NCBI RefSeq assembly: GCF_020740795.1
Contig: NC_067282.1
Location: 171,646,274-171,710,273, forward strand
From: Apus apus
Lineage: Eukaryota; Chordata; Aves; Apodiformes; Apodidae
Direction: 5' to 3'
Length of the DNA stretch: 64,000 nucleotides
Shown here: piece after piece, positions 38,259 through 52,600 of the stretch
Layout of the letters: each line of letters opens with the position of its first letter
Numbering within the stretch: position 1 is the stretch's first letter
Position numbers and translations under genes: made by a program
The notes under the pieces: model-generated
What the model was told of the DNA's origin: nothing
The model's input: the letters and a program-made list of their open reading frames with translations, nothing else
The model's database searches: none

Positions 38259-41124
38259 CGGCATCCGCGGTGCCGGGTGCCCGGCCCGGCCGTGGCTGCG
38301 CTCCTGGGTGGCGGGGTCTGGGAGGCCGGGAGTGCAGACGCTCAGCTGCCCTTGGAAGTGCCCGCGGAAGCGGCCGGTACCTGAGGAGGGGGAGGAGGGT
38401 GGCGGACGGGCAGCACCGGGCTCGAGGATGGGGTCCCCGCCGGTGAATAGCTGTCTCCGTTCTTGACTTGGGAATGAAAGGGCCAATTGATGGGAAACGT
38501 GGCTTGGGGGGGTGTGTGTGTCACTGCTTCCCACTGCTGGAGCGCTGAGACGTGGGGCATTTGGGGCTCCTTCCTGTGGACCTGGCAGCTTCATGATGGT
38601 GGCTGGCTGGCTTATGATGTCCCAGGTGCTTTCCAGTCTAGATAGAAGGTTGAGGAACAGAAGCTCCAAACTGGAAGAAAAATCCAGTGGCCAACGCCAA
38701 AACAGGGTTTTCCCAGCAGTTTGTTGCCCTGACACACTTGTGTCATGGTACTTTAGAGGGTGTCTGGTTGGGAACTGGTTGTAGCATTGAGCATAATCAA
38801 ACTAAGTGATTGCACACAATCCCTGAAATACCAGCCAGGCAAAGGGCAGTGTTTGCTTGGATGCAGATCCTCGTCCCTGTGGCAGCGGGAGTAGCTGCAG
38901 AAGCAAGGCATGTCCTTGCATCTGATTCCTGTGTCAGTGGACAGGTCATTTTCTTTGATGATACTGGGAGCAGGACTCAGTATTTGGTTTCTCTCTGCGG
39001 CTGCCTCAAACTCTTGAATATATCTGGCTGTCCATCTTGCTACCAACTCACAGATTACAGAAGTGACACCAAACTGGCTCTTCCAAGTTACAGGCTGTTT
39101 TGCTCTAGAGCACTGTCGCTTTAGGTATGCAGGAATTCACAACAAAGCTAACTGCAAATACTTCAGCGAAGGCCATATTGTTAATGAGCAATTCCAAGCT
39201 TTATTTGTTACATCATTTGGGACATGGAAATGGGAAGAGATTTAAATAATTTTGAATGTGATTGTTCTCCTCAGATTATTGAAGAATTGAATAGCCTATA
39301 GAGCAAATTCCCCAGGAGCAATAAGTTTAAATGTTTAAAAGTAGGCTTTAATTGTTCTGCTTCCATAATAGTCCCTTAAAAAGCTGTTCTTTACCAAAGT
39401 AAGTAAGTGCTGCTATTTCTAGCTTACGTGAGGTGCTCTGGCTTTCAGCAAGTAACTGTAATGGCAAGTTGGTGACAAAGAGGAAGGGAGGTTCTCTGGT
39501 TCCCAGATACGCGCATCCACTGCTGCCTGCAAGCTTTTCCTGACACTCTTGGGGAAGGAAAATGTGGGTGCTGGAAAGTGAAAGCCCAGGTCGACCCTGT
39601 AGACGAAATCATCTGTAAGGGAGTGTTGCAAGATAAAGTAAATGGCTCTGGTGATCATGAAGGGAGAGGAACATGCCAGGATTGTTTTCATATACTACTT
39701 ATTCTCTAGAGCTTTAAGTAGTTCAGTAAAAAAAGTCACTGGCTTTCTCAGTTCCTATAACCTGAAGATGTCAAAATGCTCGCGGTGCAGAAGTTGAGGA
39801 AAGCAGTGCTACCAAAATGGCATTGTTCTCCAAAGGCAAAGCAGTGCAACAGCAATTACTGAATAAAGAAGGAAATAATGATGAACTTGGGTTTTGCAAA
39901 ATACGACGCTTTCTTGCTCCTACTGAGCTATTACCAGCCTTTCTGATAATAATTGCAAGATCTGCTTGGAGGTTTGCATTCAAAATATCTGTTTCCCTTT
40001 TGGAATACATTTGAGTTACATACAGAAAAGAAGTGGAAAAATACCAGGAAGGTAAAATTACTGTTACACATATTCTGAAGTTTGTTTGGGGGAAGTGAGG
40101 GATGGAGTACTTCTATGCTGTCGTTTAGCATTGTGTTAGTGTATACTTTAAGGAAGCTATCAGAGCAGTGTTTGCCTTTTGTTACAGTACAAGTGAGCAC
40201 TTGCAAGAATGTTAGGAGGAAGTTTGGTATCCTCTCAAGGAGCTTGTGACTAAATACAAAGGTCAGCCATTTAACTCACTTTTTACTAGTTTGCTTTGGT
40301 TTGAAGGAACTGGAGAAGACAAGTCATACCTACAGTACTGCAAGGTCTGGCTTCCATGAGCTCTTTGCTTTCTGATGTTTCCACATAGTAGCAAATCAGG
40401 AAGAGCAATTCTGGTGTTTTGTTGGCAAGGATGCTTTTAGGCACTGAGATTTTTACTTCTTGAAGTTAAGGAGAGGTTTGCTGCAGACTGAGGAGGTCAG
40501 GATTTGGGCAGAAGGTGAAAGAAGAGAGTGTGTGCCACCTTTATCATGTCCCCCCTGATGTCGTGGGCAGTTCGCACAATGGGGTTTGAGTCTGTGGATT
40601 TAAGCTCCATACTCAGCACCAGCATCTGTCTCATAGTCTTCAGGAAGAAATTTTGGCTCTGAGAACTGATCACCTGGAGGCTTTGGCTCAGGAAAACACT
40701 TGGAATGTTCCTGTTCTTTACTTGTAAAACTTGTTAGTTTACAGATGATGCTGGAGCTCCTTGATGTTATCATGTTGGTGTTTGATCCAAGCTAGAGAAG
40801 GCATTTCAGGGTTAGACCTGGCTCTCATGCAGGACTAAAATAGCATGAGCCCAGAAAAGATAGTTTTTTCAGGGACTTCCTGTTCCTTTGATTCCTGAGA
40901 GCAAGGATTTCTTACCAACTTAGATTGTGATAAAGAAGCCCATGCTTCTTTATTTCTTGTTCATTATGTTCATGTTAATTATTTCTACTCCTTAGCATCC
41001 ATGGTATGTGCCTGTTCATCTGACTTGTACCCCTGGAACAAGCACTTCTCCTCTTTCCCTTTTGCTTGCTTCTCTCATACTGAACTTTTTTGCAATATTG
41101 CTCGTCCATGTAATCTATTTGAGC

Positions 41125-41137
41125 TTTTTTTTTTTTT
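41125..41137. repeat. Poly(T) tract
   Basis: About 13 T in PPM1H intron 1. Confidence 0.8.
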
Positions 41138-44100
41138 CAAATTACCTACTTACATGTGTGGCATTATGCAGGGAAATGTAAATGACCCTTTTTTAAATTA
41201 TTGTTATTAGCCTCCATTCTTTTAAAAATGTAGGTAGGCAAATGAAATCCTCAAAAACATACTTGATGCTCGGATAAAACATCATTGCTTCCTGAAATTT
41301 CAGTGGGAATCCTGTAGGGGCTCAGCTTTCCATAATCAGTGAGCAGCCTTAAAATTATCTTCTGAAACAACTGTCCTGCAGTCTATTACATGCATGGGAC
41401 ACCTGAGACCTTGAATTTCAGTTCACCTCATACTACAGGGTAGCAAAAGGCTGGTAGATGTTTCAAAGTGATACTTTTATACCACAGGCAGTTTTCTAAT
41501 GGTCATCAAACTCCATAGAAGCAGAATGAAAATTGTGTCCCACATCCAGTAAGCTTCGAACTTGTCTTTAAAGGTATAATTTTATTTAGAAATAAACAGT
41601 TCATTTTTAATCCAGGGCATCCTTAACATAGTTCTGCTGTGTTTGTGTAGCTAGTTGATGGGCATCAGGAATGACCCAGGGAGAGGGTAGTCTGCAACAA
41701 ACATTCTTTTAAGTCTGCCTTTAATCCAGAGGGGTAGAGAGATTTGCTGGTCTCTGAAAAGTAATTTATTTGAGTAGTGGGGATGGGGGGTGGATCCTGC
41801 ATGACACTTTATTTACTCTTTCCCCTCCTTACCCTCTGCATGCAGCTGTGCTTCTGAGGCCACAGAGCTCTACCAGATCTTTCTCTGTCTGAACCACAAA
41901 CTGATTTCTGAGCTTCTGCTTGGATTGCCTTGTTACTGGGATGGAAATTTCTTTAGTCCTTTTTTGTGCTGTTTTCGTTGTGTTACGACCTGTTCCCTGC
42001 AGAGCATCTGCTAAGCTGCCTTCAGCCCCTGTGTTAAACTCTGAAAGGAACTGGCAAAGTAGAGGCAGTAGCATAGATGGAGTATATAATGTGAAGTTAC
42101 TCAGATGGTGTTCACCTGCATCTGAACTCTGCCAAAACCATTATTTTTCACCTTTTGCTCTTTTGCTTTATCTTGTTCCTCATGAAGCATAGAGGCTGAA
42201 GAGGATGCGGCAGAGCCTTTCTCTCCTGGTTGAATTCCTTGGGCAAATGACAGGGCTAGCCTGCTGCTCGTACTGGTGGAGTTGCAGGGAAACTGTAACT
42301 GAGTAGCATTTTGTGGCAGAAAAACAAGACTAGTTGTTTTCCATCTATTTTGAATGAGTATTCCTGGTAGTCCAGACGTCAGTACTGTTGTTCCTTTTCT
42401 AAATGGTATGAATCCTGGGGATGGGACCATAGCTAGGTGCTTCTGTATGACATGCTTTTCTTTCTTTATTCTTACCTTTCTGCCATCTCTTTGGAGAATA
42501 ACAAAAGGTACTATTAAATAGACTTAAGGGAAATGGGGAGAGTCTCAATTGTGTGTTATCTGTGACATTATGCAAAAGGCAGTTTTGCCTGCCTTTTTTT
42601 GCTGATTTTTAAAAAATTTCTAAATGACACTTCAGATATCTTTGCAGTTCGAAGCTGTAACAGGTAGCCAGAAACTCGACTTTTGTGATGTGTGTTTCTT
42701 GACTTACAATGTCAATTCATTATCCCAGAGGTGCTTTTTGTTTGATAAGACACAAAGTCTGGACTCTTTCCATAATGTTAGGTTTCAGAGATACAGTGGT
42801 TTCTCTTCTCTGCAGCCCTGCAGTAGCAATTACATTTTCTCTGTGTTGTGGTGACTACTGACCCATAATGGATGCAGAATTGTAGGTGAAGTATGATGAC
42901 TGATTCCTTCTGCAGCATTATTACAGTGGCATGTTGTTACAGCAATAACTTAAATTCAAAATGAAATGGAGGGAGGGAAGCTTGTGGATTATTTTTCTTC
43001 GTACTCTTAAGTACTGTTTGTTTTGCAAGGCTGATGATTTTGCACCATTTTTTCTCATGCTGTGTTACTTAGCTTGTAGGAAATGAATGTGCATGAGAAC
43101 TGGCTGGAGGTTTTTATTAAAAGAATTTCTAGCCTTTCTCATTGATCATAAATTTTAGGTTGGCACAACCAACACGAAGTGTGTTGATTTGGTGAGTTAA
43201 GATAACATGGAAGTATTTTTCCACCTGAAGTACCTTTCATATTCTGTCTAGACTAAACTATTTATACAAACTTCAAAGTGTTGCAATAACAACCTGAAGC
43301 AGGTGAAAGCTCACAACATCTGTGAGATGAGGTAAACCAAAGCACAGAAATTGCTTTTCTTGAGTTGGGCAACATGTTGATGTAGGAGGACGGTGTAGGA
43401 CTTGCAACTACTGGTTGCTTATTCTAATCTCCGTTGCCTCCCTTTAACAGGAGGTAACACTGCAGTCATGCTCCTGTGAATTGAAAGTTACATTCTCATT
43501 TCTGGGAGCTAGTCTTTCTAACCGTCAGCTGGGAGCATGACTCATACCCCGTCAGTAAACATATTTTGTGTATGTATTCTGTGTGGTTCAGATTTCAGGA
43601 GGATGGTACGCCTGGGAAAAGGAATACCTTTTTTTATCTTGTTCTGTTAGGCTGTCTTCTCATATTGAGTACACAGAAATAACTTTCCTTCTTGAACTTT
43701 TAAAAAATTTGTTTACAATTTTTCTTTGTCTGCATAAAATTATATTCCTTTATTCTTTCTGTACTTCAGAACACAAGACTGAGTAGGACCTGATGAATGA
43801 GTTAAAAATTCAAATTCCATACACGTACCTAAAGATGACTGAACCTTCTTCCTGTGTATGAATTATTCTTCTATGCATAATTAAATGTTAAGTTCAATAT
43901 ATATTGCCAGACTCTTGTTTAAGCCTGGGTTCATACAAAACAGCCTACAGAAACCTCATTATAGTTTTGAGTGCTTCAGACATCCCTTTCCTTGTGTAAG
44001 ATCTTACACTATAGCATCTAATATTTATGTAATGCCTCTAATCTGTCAAGTGTCTTGCAAATAATAATTTCAGAATAACCTTGGAGAAGAATGTACATGT

Positions 44101-47100
44101 GTAAATGTTCTGGTTCCTCCAGTAAAGAAATCGAGGCAGTGAAGAGAAGCTTTGGCAAGAGGTTTGATAAAAATGTGGAGAGCAAATCCTGAGTTTAGAG
44201 TTCTGTGCTCGGACAACATAGTTGTTTTTCCTGCTGTTGTGTGCTTGGTATTTCCTATGTGGTCTCTGCCTACTTAGAACTAATGGGGGTAAAAGGAGAG
44301 AGGGAGGGGGGAAGAAGGTAAATCTCATGCTCTGGTATTTTTAATGTAGTCTAAGTTGCATGCACATGGTTCCTAACAAGGCAAGTATGAAATTCATCCC
44401 TTGAAGCTGTCTTGTGTCGCTAGTCCCCCAGGGACTTAAGACCAGTGCTGTCTCAGGTGTCTCTGAAAAGCTTGTTGAGTGTGGTTCTGGTGTATGAAAC
44501 TGGGCAGTGACTGTGTCCTCCCAGGCATCTTCCTTTGGCCTCTTCTGCCTTGGCACTGGCAGCAGCCAGCAGATGTTGCCTGCAAGCACTGCAGCTTTTT
44601 TCGTTTGTCTTAGATGGAGCTGCATTGCTTGGGAAAGGTGTAAGTGGGAATGGCTTGGCAGAGTTATCATCATGCTATAAAGTAATCTGACAGAGTTGTG
44701 CCCCTTAAGGTGAACTGCTTTTAGCCTGTGAATGTGATCAAATGAAACACTCTCAGTTTGACCTTGAAAGGAAGCAGTGCTGCAAAACACAGGTCACTCC
44801 TGCGATGGAATCTGTGTATCACAGGAGGAAGAAATATGCTTTGTGGGTTTAAGTACATGTCATCAGCTCTGTGTTGACCTGCATACCGAGCAAGACTTGG
44901 AGTAGAGGAGCACTGTTAATGAGTGGAGGGAGCTGTCTTTGGGTGGATTTGGGCAGAGCAAATACACAGTAACTTTGCTGTGAATTTGAGCTGGAGTAGG
45001 AGTAAGTGCTGCGTATGTGCTGGAGCAGCATTTGTGGGGGCAGATAGAGGCTCCTGCATCCTGCCTACCCTTATATCTCCTCCCTTTTGGATTTCTTTTC
45101 TAATTGAACTTGCTGCTCTTAAATGCAAGAGGACCTACTGGGCAACAGTAGCTTCATATTAATTTTGCATTTTATTGTCTCTTTACTGTGTAAGGTTTTT
45201 TCTTCCTCTGCATTAAATAGAAGGAGGAACGTGACTTGTAAGACTTGGTTCCCATTCGGCCAATTATGTTTACCTAGTAGGGTGTATGTTTGGCACAGCC
45301 AGCTACAGTACATGGTATTACCCAGAGTTGTGTCCCAGCTCATAGGTTAGGTAGAGTAAAACAGGTTACTGTTTCAGGTTCTTGAAGCGCAAAACAGTTA
45401 GCACAGCTGATGAGAGAAATCCCAGCCTGTGTTGAGCTCCTCCACCCCTCAAATCCAGCAGACAGGGGGTGGGAGTTTTATTGCATGGTGATTACAGAGG
45501 TTCAGCCACATAAGAGGGGGGCAGTGGGTCCATTGCAGCCATTTGGTCGGCTTCAATGCTAGTGCCTCCTGCCCAGCTCCCCCATCCAGCAGCACACTTG
45601 CCATCTAGTAGATGCTACCAACTGTACTTGTGGTTGTATGTGGTAGGGTGCTAGATGGTTGATGTTGCATGAGCTGTTCAATAGATGAAGCTCATAAAAT
45701 GGCTGGAGGCAGGTGTGATTCCTCCTCCCAATATGTAAGGCAACTGTTTGTAGAGTTTAGTGTTCTCTAAATAAGTACTGCACCCAACAGTTCTCCAGGG
45801 GAAAGCTGTGTTGGGGTAAAGCCAGTCTAAGGGACATCTCTGGTTCTTGATCACAGCAGGGTTTAGTTGCTGGAGTTTTGAGAGGGGAAAGGAGAAACAG
45901 AGCTTCAAGCTGTGGCAGCCAACATCCACAAGTGTGGTCGTTGGAGGAAGGCTCTGAGCAGGAAGGGCTGTGGGTAGTGCACAGTTGGGTAGTGCCAAAA
46001 TGTGGACCCTGTACATGACTCAGCACTCATGCTGATTACAAAGAAAACTTGAATAGGAAGAGGTTTAGCAGCATGCTGTGGCGGGCAGGCCTTTCTGGCA
46101 TGAAACAGGGTGGCAAATCGGAAGCTTTGCTTCTTATTTGGCATCTGTATTCAACACAGTGAGGCTTCTGGGAGCCTCCCTTCTGGGAGGCTGCTGAGGT
46201 ACAGGGGTATGGCCAGCGCTGTGGCCTTGGAGACCCTCTAGCTTGACAGAACCGAAAATGTATGTACGTTCAAAAAAGGAAAAAAAATATAACGGTAAGT
46301 TGTCAGTCCCAGTCACTGGAGTGATGATCATCTGCAGTTAGGTTTGATTCTATTCCTTCTCTTTCTTTTCTTTGATACCAAAGGTTGTATGAACACCTGA
46401 ATCTTGTATGGGCCTGGTCTTTATGGCCATGGCAATGCTTCTTCTAAGTGGTGCCCATCCTTAAGACTGGCAGGAGTCAGATTCAGATGGGTCTGGTCCC
46501 CAGGAGGAAAGCAGTGTTACATCAGACACTTCTCTGGTGTGGGGAGATATTTCTGTCTTATCAGCTTCACTTGTGATAATTCCAGGTTGTTTGTAACTCT
46601 GCTGATCATCTCTCCTGGTGATAACTGTGGCTGAAAGGTGACTAACCATTTCCAGTCTCTTTACCACCTTCCCCTTTCTTTGTTTTGAAGTGCTACTCTA
46701 AAATACAATCAATGGTTTTGATGCTGTTCAGGCTACTTTGCAGGCAGCGATAATGACACTGATGTTGTGACTTGGCATAGTTGGCTTCACCTGATTTCAG
46801 GGAGAGAGCCTGGGGAAGAGTACAAAATGGCCTACCTCTGCGTGTATGCTTTCTGTGGTGGTTTTCTGCTGCAGTAAGAGAAGAGACTGAGTTGGATTGC
46901 ATCTTTTGCTACTTTTATTTTGCACCATAAGCAATTGGGTTTGCTGAGGCGGGAGGACACAACAGTGCATGTGTGAGTTGGAGTGGAAGGAGAGCATGTG
47001 CTGTTTGGGTGTTAGCTTGTGGTGATTTTGTGGCTCACGCTCTGATGTCCTGCACACCACTGCTTCAGAAATCCTGCGGCAGAGTGTCCTTGGACTGGCA

Positions 47101-47401
47101 TTAGAGGGCTGTGAGGTTGTCTGGGTATCCTTTCATAGGCATAGCTCTGCTTCTGAAGTCTTCTCACTTAATTTCTCGTTTTAAATCTGCTGGTCCCATA
47201 GCAGAGTGTCTGTGTATCTGCCCAATAACTTAAAGGTATGAACAAAGGTGAGATCTTTCCTCCTCTTTGCTCCCTGCTGTGATCCCTTCTGAATTTCCCT
47301 GATTTGTTCCTCTGTCCTTTATGACTTATGATAATTTCTACTCTCCAAACTCCCTGCAGAGAGGCAAAAGAGATCCAGCTTCAGCCAAGCTCTGCAGCAG
47401 A

Positions 47402-47429
47402 TTTTTTTTATTATTATTATTTTTTTTTT
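47402..47429. repeat. T-rich tract with (ATT)n centre
   Basis: T8, then ATTATTATTA, then T10, in PPM1H intron 1. Confidence 0.85.
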
Positions 47430-48365
47430 GGCCAGCATTGATTCATTCAGGCCAAGTATGATTTGTCTACCTTTAGGTATGTGTTAGAGATCTCCACAGA
47501 AACAGATGATGCATACCACAGGTTTATAATGCTGTAAAATACCTGTCAGCTAGAAGTAACAGTCTGGTCTCGGGTGTGGAGTCCTATGTTGGAAGTGGGA
47601 CTGAGCATGAGCCTCCAACTCTTCATTTTGTTTAGAAACCTTGCAAAGAAAAAAAAGTTACCTTCAGAGATCTCTGTGGTCACCATGTAGACAAACACAC
47701 ACTGTGTGCTCTCCTCCTTCAGTTCTTCCTGAAATGGGAGTTTCAGCCTGTTATACTCTATACCGATTCCCTGAGGTAAAACAGGATCCTTTCCATGGCA
47801 AGCTGCCTGGGCAAGAGTTTTGTCCTTTTGTTCAGGTGTGATGTTTAACGACACAGCTCTTTGAAGAGTAAGAAAGTACCATAGGCATTGCTGTTTTTAT
47901 TTCAAATGGGCTTTGTTAGGTTTTGAGGCAATTGGAATGAAAGGGAAGTTAGTGCTTGAAAAAGAAGTTGCCTGAAGTACCACTGATTTTTGTTTTTAAA
48001 CTGTTATTATTTTACATTATTCTTCTTTTCTTTCCCTTTCTCGTTTGAGGGAAGTTTGTTTTTTATGTTGGTTGTAGACTGTTATGGCATGCCAGGGTCT
48101 TCTCCAGTGGCTTCAGAGTTGCCTTGGATGATTGTTTCAAAGGCAAAAGGCACTGCATAAAACCCACAACGTCCCTGCCCTGCTAACTGGGCTCACAAAG
48201 CAGCTCTGCTTGTATCCTGGGGTGCAAAGTGTTGCACCTCTGTTGGTTTCAGTGGCCATTTCGGGTTCTTAGTGCCTTGTCCTGCCTATCCCCTCTGCTG
48301 TTAATCCCACTGGCTCCTTGTTTGTGCAAGTGCCTTGGCAGGCTGAATGCGAATCTTGTTTTGGT

Positions 48366-48387
48366 TGTTGTTATTATTATTATTTGT
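48366..48387. repeat. (GTT)/(ATT) short microsatellite
   Basis: GTTGTTGTTATTATTATTAT; same compound type as at 30460-30498. Confidence 0.8.
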
Positions 48388-49017
48388 TCAACAGAGCAGA
48401 AGCCTGTGCTGTAAAACTGGGTTCCTCAAATTGCTGGTTATAAGTGTTTTTTAAAACAGCATTTTGGAGAAAGTGCTTTTGCTTTCAAATCTATATTAAG
48501 GGTCTTTGTTTCACAAGAGAATACTAAATTTTGGAGCATTAGATCTAAAATACAGTTTGAACTAGTTTTTGTTCCTCTTTGTTGAACTTCATTGTAGGTG
48601 TCCTGACTGAAAAGGAAATTGAGAGGTTTTTTCCCCATTTCTTTCCAAGGACTTGTTCTAAGTTCAAACTTAAAATGTTTATTCTTTAGATATTTTTAGA
48701 GCTGTTCAGTGAAACTTGCGTTGTATGTGTGGGGCTGCTGGGAATGGAGTATACCTTGAGATTCGGGTATTTGGTTAGGCATTTAGAAATGGAAAACACT
48801 GATCATAAAGCTAACTTCTCTGAGTATTATTGCTTATATTGTCACAGACATCATACAGTTTTGTGTGTATTTCATCTGAAATGAGTGTTACCCATTTTAG
48901 AGAGTGTAAATAGAATATTTTTCTTCCCCATCTTCCTCCCACCATTTGTACAAAAAATTTTGGTTTTCGGCCATTTTTGTGTGTTTTTTGAAGGTGAAAG
49001 CTTAGATCAGTCACTCA

Positions 49018-49690
49018 GGATTGCAGAAGCTGAGGGGTTGGAAGGGAACTCGAAAGATCATCTAGTCCAACCCCCCTGCCAGAGCAGGGTCACCTACAGT
49101 ACATCACACAGGAACGTGTCCAGGCGGGTTTTGAATGTCTCCAGTGAAGGAGACTCCACAACCTCTCTGGGCAGCCTGTTCCAGTGCTCTGTCACTCTCA
49201 CAGTAAAGAAGTTTTTTCTGATGTTTATGTGGAACCTCCTATGCTCAAGTTTGTACCCATTGCCCCACGTCCTATCACTAGACATGACTGAAAAAAGCCT
49301 GGCTCCATCATCCTGACACTCACCCTTAACATAGTTGTAAACATTGATGAGGTCGCCCCTCAGTCTCCTCCAAGATGAAGAGGCCCAGCTCCCTTAGCCT
49401 TTCCTCATAAAGGAGATGTTCCACTCTCTTAATCATCTTTGTGGCTTTGCACTGGACTCTTTCAAGCAGTTCCCTGTCCTTCCTGAACTGTGGGACCCAA
49501 AATTGGACGCAATATTCCAGATGCAGCCTCACCAAGGCAGAATAGAGGGGGAGGAGAACCTTCTTGACCTACTCACCACACCCTTTCTAATGCACCCCAG
49601 GATGCCATTGGCCTTCTTAGAGGCTACAAGGACACATTACTGGCTCATGGTCATCCTCCTGTTCTTCACCAGGACCCAACACACATGCTC
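49018..49690 (-). mobile_element. CR1 LINE, 3' 670 bases
   Basis: Begins with GAGGGGTTGGAAGGGAACTC and AGTCCAACCCCCCTGCC, then CTCCACAACCTCTCTGGGCA, CAGTAAAGAAGTTTTTTCTG, CGCCCCTCAGTCTCCTCCAA, CTCAATATTCCAG-type blocks and the CCAGGATGCCATTGGCC block near 49600. This is the inverted CR1 3' region in continuous order, 5'-truncated. Several 60-140 codon frames here are fragments of the element, not host genes. It lies in PPM1H intron 1, antisense to the gene. Confidence 0.93.
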
Positions 49691-52600
49691 TTGACCATAA
49701 TGCAGGAATTTGTAAGGCATTAAAACTTGCACTGGCCTTTTTAAAAATTAAGGAAAAGTAGGTCAGCATCAAACTTGGAAGGTGGTTCCCTTTCTTTTAC
49801 ATGTCACCTCCTTTGTTAATCACATTTCCAGTCCTGTGCTTTCACTTCATTTCTTTACTCTTCTCAATAAACTCTAATTAAAGATCTGTGTCTTCGCAGC
49901 CATTACAAAATGCAGGTGACAACTTCTATAGGCTGGGACTCCCTCTGGCAAATGTCTCAATGTCATTTTAAGGTCTCTGTGTCCTTCTGTCATGGTACAA
50001 AGCTGGGAATTACAGCCCAGTGAGTTCCTGCTGCAGCCCTCCAGAGTAATCCTTGACAATCCCAGGTCTGTGGATGGTAATTCTATTAGCCATTCAGCAA
50101 GCTGAGACTGGAAGAATGCAGCTGGTGTGCGGTAATGTTGGAAGTTCCCCATTTTTGCCTTTAATCTTGCTTTTAGAGGGGAAAAAAGCTATAGGCTAAT
50201 GTGATTAGCTGTAATCCCATTCTTGGTTTTAGAAAAGTGATTCCTAAATCAGAAGCTAGTTCTGTGAGGTGCTTTTGTGGAGGGGATGGCAAGTTATTTT
50301 GGTACTCAGCTCCTCTGTCTTTGAAAAAACATGGGAAGCAAGAGAAAAAGAAACTCATGGTCAGCAGTGAGTTTCTACTGAGCATAATTTAGAAATCTGA
50401 AAACAAGAGTCTGCAAATGGCAACACAAAATTAACGTAATCCTTTCAGGTACCTAGGTACACAGGCAAGGAACTACTTGCTCACACACTGCAAATTTCAC
50501 TTCAGGGCTTTGTAGGCCCAGAGGTTTATGTTGGGGTTTTGTTATTTGCTGATACGTTGCTGCTGCTGCTGAAACTGGTGATGTGGTTGGTTTAATGTGA
50601 CCAGGGACAGAGCTGTCTCTAATAAAAGCCACAGCTTCTGCCTGAGGTGAATTATCTGGGGACTTTTTTCCCCATTGAGGCACTTGTTTTTCCTTTTGGT
50701 GCTAAGGGAACTAAAACACTAACTTCCGTGGAAGCACTAGCGTGAAGTGTTAGAAATGCTGTGGGCTGCTGGAGAGGGGCAGAGTCAGGACAGGAACTAA
50801 ACATGCCACAGTCTGCTCCTATGTATGAACACAAAACCCACACTGCTCTAGGGACAAAGGACATCTTCTTCCTGTGTGAAAAGCAAAGTGCAACCTGAGA
50901 TCAAGGTCTTTCAGTGCCATTGTTTGCTCACAGCAGATTAGTTGTGTTCAAAGGTTCAGTGCTTCCCCAAGCCGCTGTTTTGGGGAGGAGGAAGCATTGC
51001 CTTCACAGGCTAGGCCTGTTTTCTGTTTCCAGGGGAAAAGAGGGAGAAGGCAGGAAAATACTTAGTTCCTATCTCATTCAATTGCTAGAGAAATTCTAAA
51101 GTGTGGCTGGTGTTGGAGTCAAATGCTGCCTGAACCCCCTGGAGTGAATGGCTCTGGAGAGGGATGAGGTCTGAGGGCTCAACTTGTTGCTGTTTTGTTC
51201 AAGCAGCAAAATTTGAGATACTGCGATTTAGAGATATTGTGTGAATTAAGGCTTTCCCTTGTCTTCCCATCAGTTTGCCCCTCCTCTTGTGCCGTTTCTT
51301 GCCAGTGTGGTGGTATCAGGAGCCTGGGTGGGGGGGGTCCCAGTGGCCCTGAGAGCCCTGGGGAAGGGAGGGAGTGCATGAGTGCTGCTGGGAGGGCTGC
51401 CTGGCCTCAGCTGTAACACAGTTTTTCGATTCAGCTCCCCAGAGGATTGCAAGGTGGAAGCAGATCCACTGACAAGGAGTATTACTCACTTCTTCCTCCT
51501 CTCTTGAGTCAGGTATCAGTTATATCACAGTAGCTCAAATGCTTGGGAGGGGCGGGAGAAATGATGCAGTAGCGATAACATGTTGCAATGCTAATCCTCT
51601 CAATTTAAAGGCTTAGTCAAGCTGGTGTTTTGAGAGGTTATGTAGGACTGCCTTGTTTACATATAAAAACTATCAGTTTAATTATAGTGTAAGGCACACT
51701 GCCTCTTTTGCACTTGTTTACAATTCTGATGGTTTTGGTATGGGATATAACTGCTGTGCTCCTCTGTAGCTTTATCTAAGGCTAGAAAACTTCTTTAGGC
51801 TGTCAAATAAATTAGTGCCTTTAAAACAACACCACCACCTCCAACGTCCCCCCTCAATCAAATAACTGAAGGGGAAATTTTTGTTCCTCTTTCCCCCATG
51901 AAATTTTATCGTAGTCCCTGGATAATTTGGAAACACTAGATCAGTGACTAGATGGATTTAAAGTTGGAGAAATGCAGTGGTGTTTGGCAAGGATAATTTG
52001 AACTATTGTTACACAGGTAGACGTTTTGAAATTACTGCAACCCCACTAGTGTCCTCCTAGAGAGCACACCAAAATGGCTGCTCCATGTGTAAAAGTCTAC
52101 ATTTAAAACACTGTCAAGAAGACTGTGTTCACCCTTAATTACGGGTAAAGCTAACAAGGAGGAGTAATGACTGGAAAAAAAAAAAGTAGCAAGCAGAGGA
52201 GTTGGAAAGAGAACAAAAATGAAGCCTAGAAGACTAAGAGGGAGCACATTAAAGGCAATCTAAATATTTTTGTGTTGGGGGTACAGTTTAACAGGAATAG
52301 AAACTCCTATGCCAGAAAATGAAAGGCTGTAAATGGTGATAAAAAATTATGCTTCCCTGTGTAACTTAAGAGAATATGGGCAGAATTAGTTGCTTGAGGA
52401 CACAGTTGCGGAAGGCTTCTTTGGTAGGTCATGGTCTTTCATTTCAGGATGCTCTGAGACCTTGGATTGGAAGGTATTTAAAATTAAGTTAGAGACTGGT
52501 GTTAGGAAAGCCTAGAGGGTTTGTTGTTCTTTTGTTTTGTTGTTGCTGTTTGTTTTTTTTTTTTAAATAAAGAAGATTTGACCTCTCATGCTTTGCTTCA

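Larger units (their letters stand above)
36950..38430. promoter_or_regulatory. PPM1H: CpG island and promoter of PPM1H
   Basis: GC content and CpG frequency rise sharply at about 36950 and return to AT-rich background after about 38430. Inside are GC boxes (GGGCGG and CCGCCC forms, for example around 37489-37499), CCG triplet runs at about 37600-37614 and no TATA box close to the start codon. This fits a TATA-less, Sp1-type broad promoter with dispersed start sites. The transcription start cannot be read from sequence alone; somewhere in 37450-37780 is most likely, giving a GC-rich 5' UTR of tens to a few hundred bases. The long open frames on both strands here come from the lack of AT-rich stop codons. 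Confidence 0.9.
38431..49017. other. Intron 1 sequence, nothing recognised apart from simple repeats
   Basis: About 10.6 kb of ordinary intronic sequence. The 149-codon minus frame at 44341-44790 has no splice or family support. No CR1 copy could be seen by eye. Confidence 0.6.

Noticed and set aside
38022..38735. 237-codon minus-strand frame at the exon 1/intron 1 border
   Set aside because: CpG-island frame plus chance extension, with no homologous features.
44341..44790. 149-codon minus-strand frame in intron 1
   Set aside because: No recognised domain, and I saw no convincing splice boundaries. It fits a chance frame.
49094..49694. Open frames of 60-90 codons on both strands near 49.1-49.7 kb
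   Set aside because: They are fragments of the CR1 element at 49018-49690.
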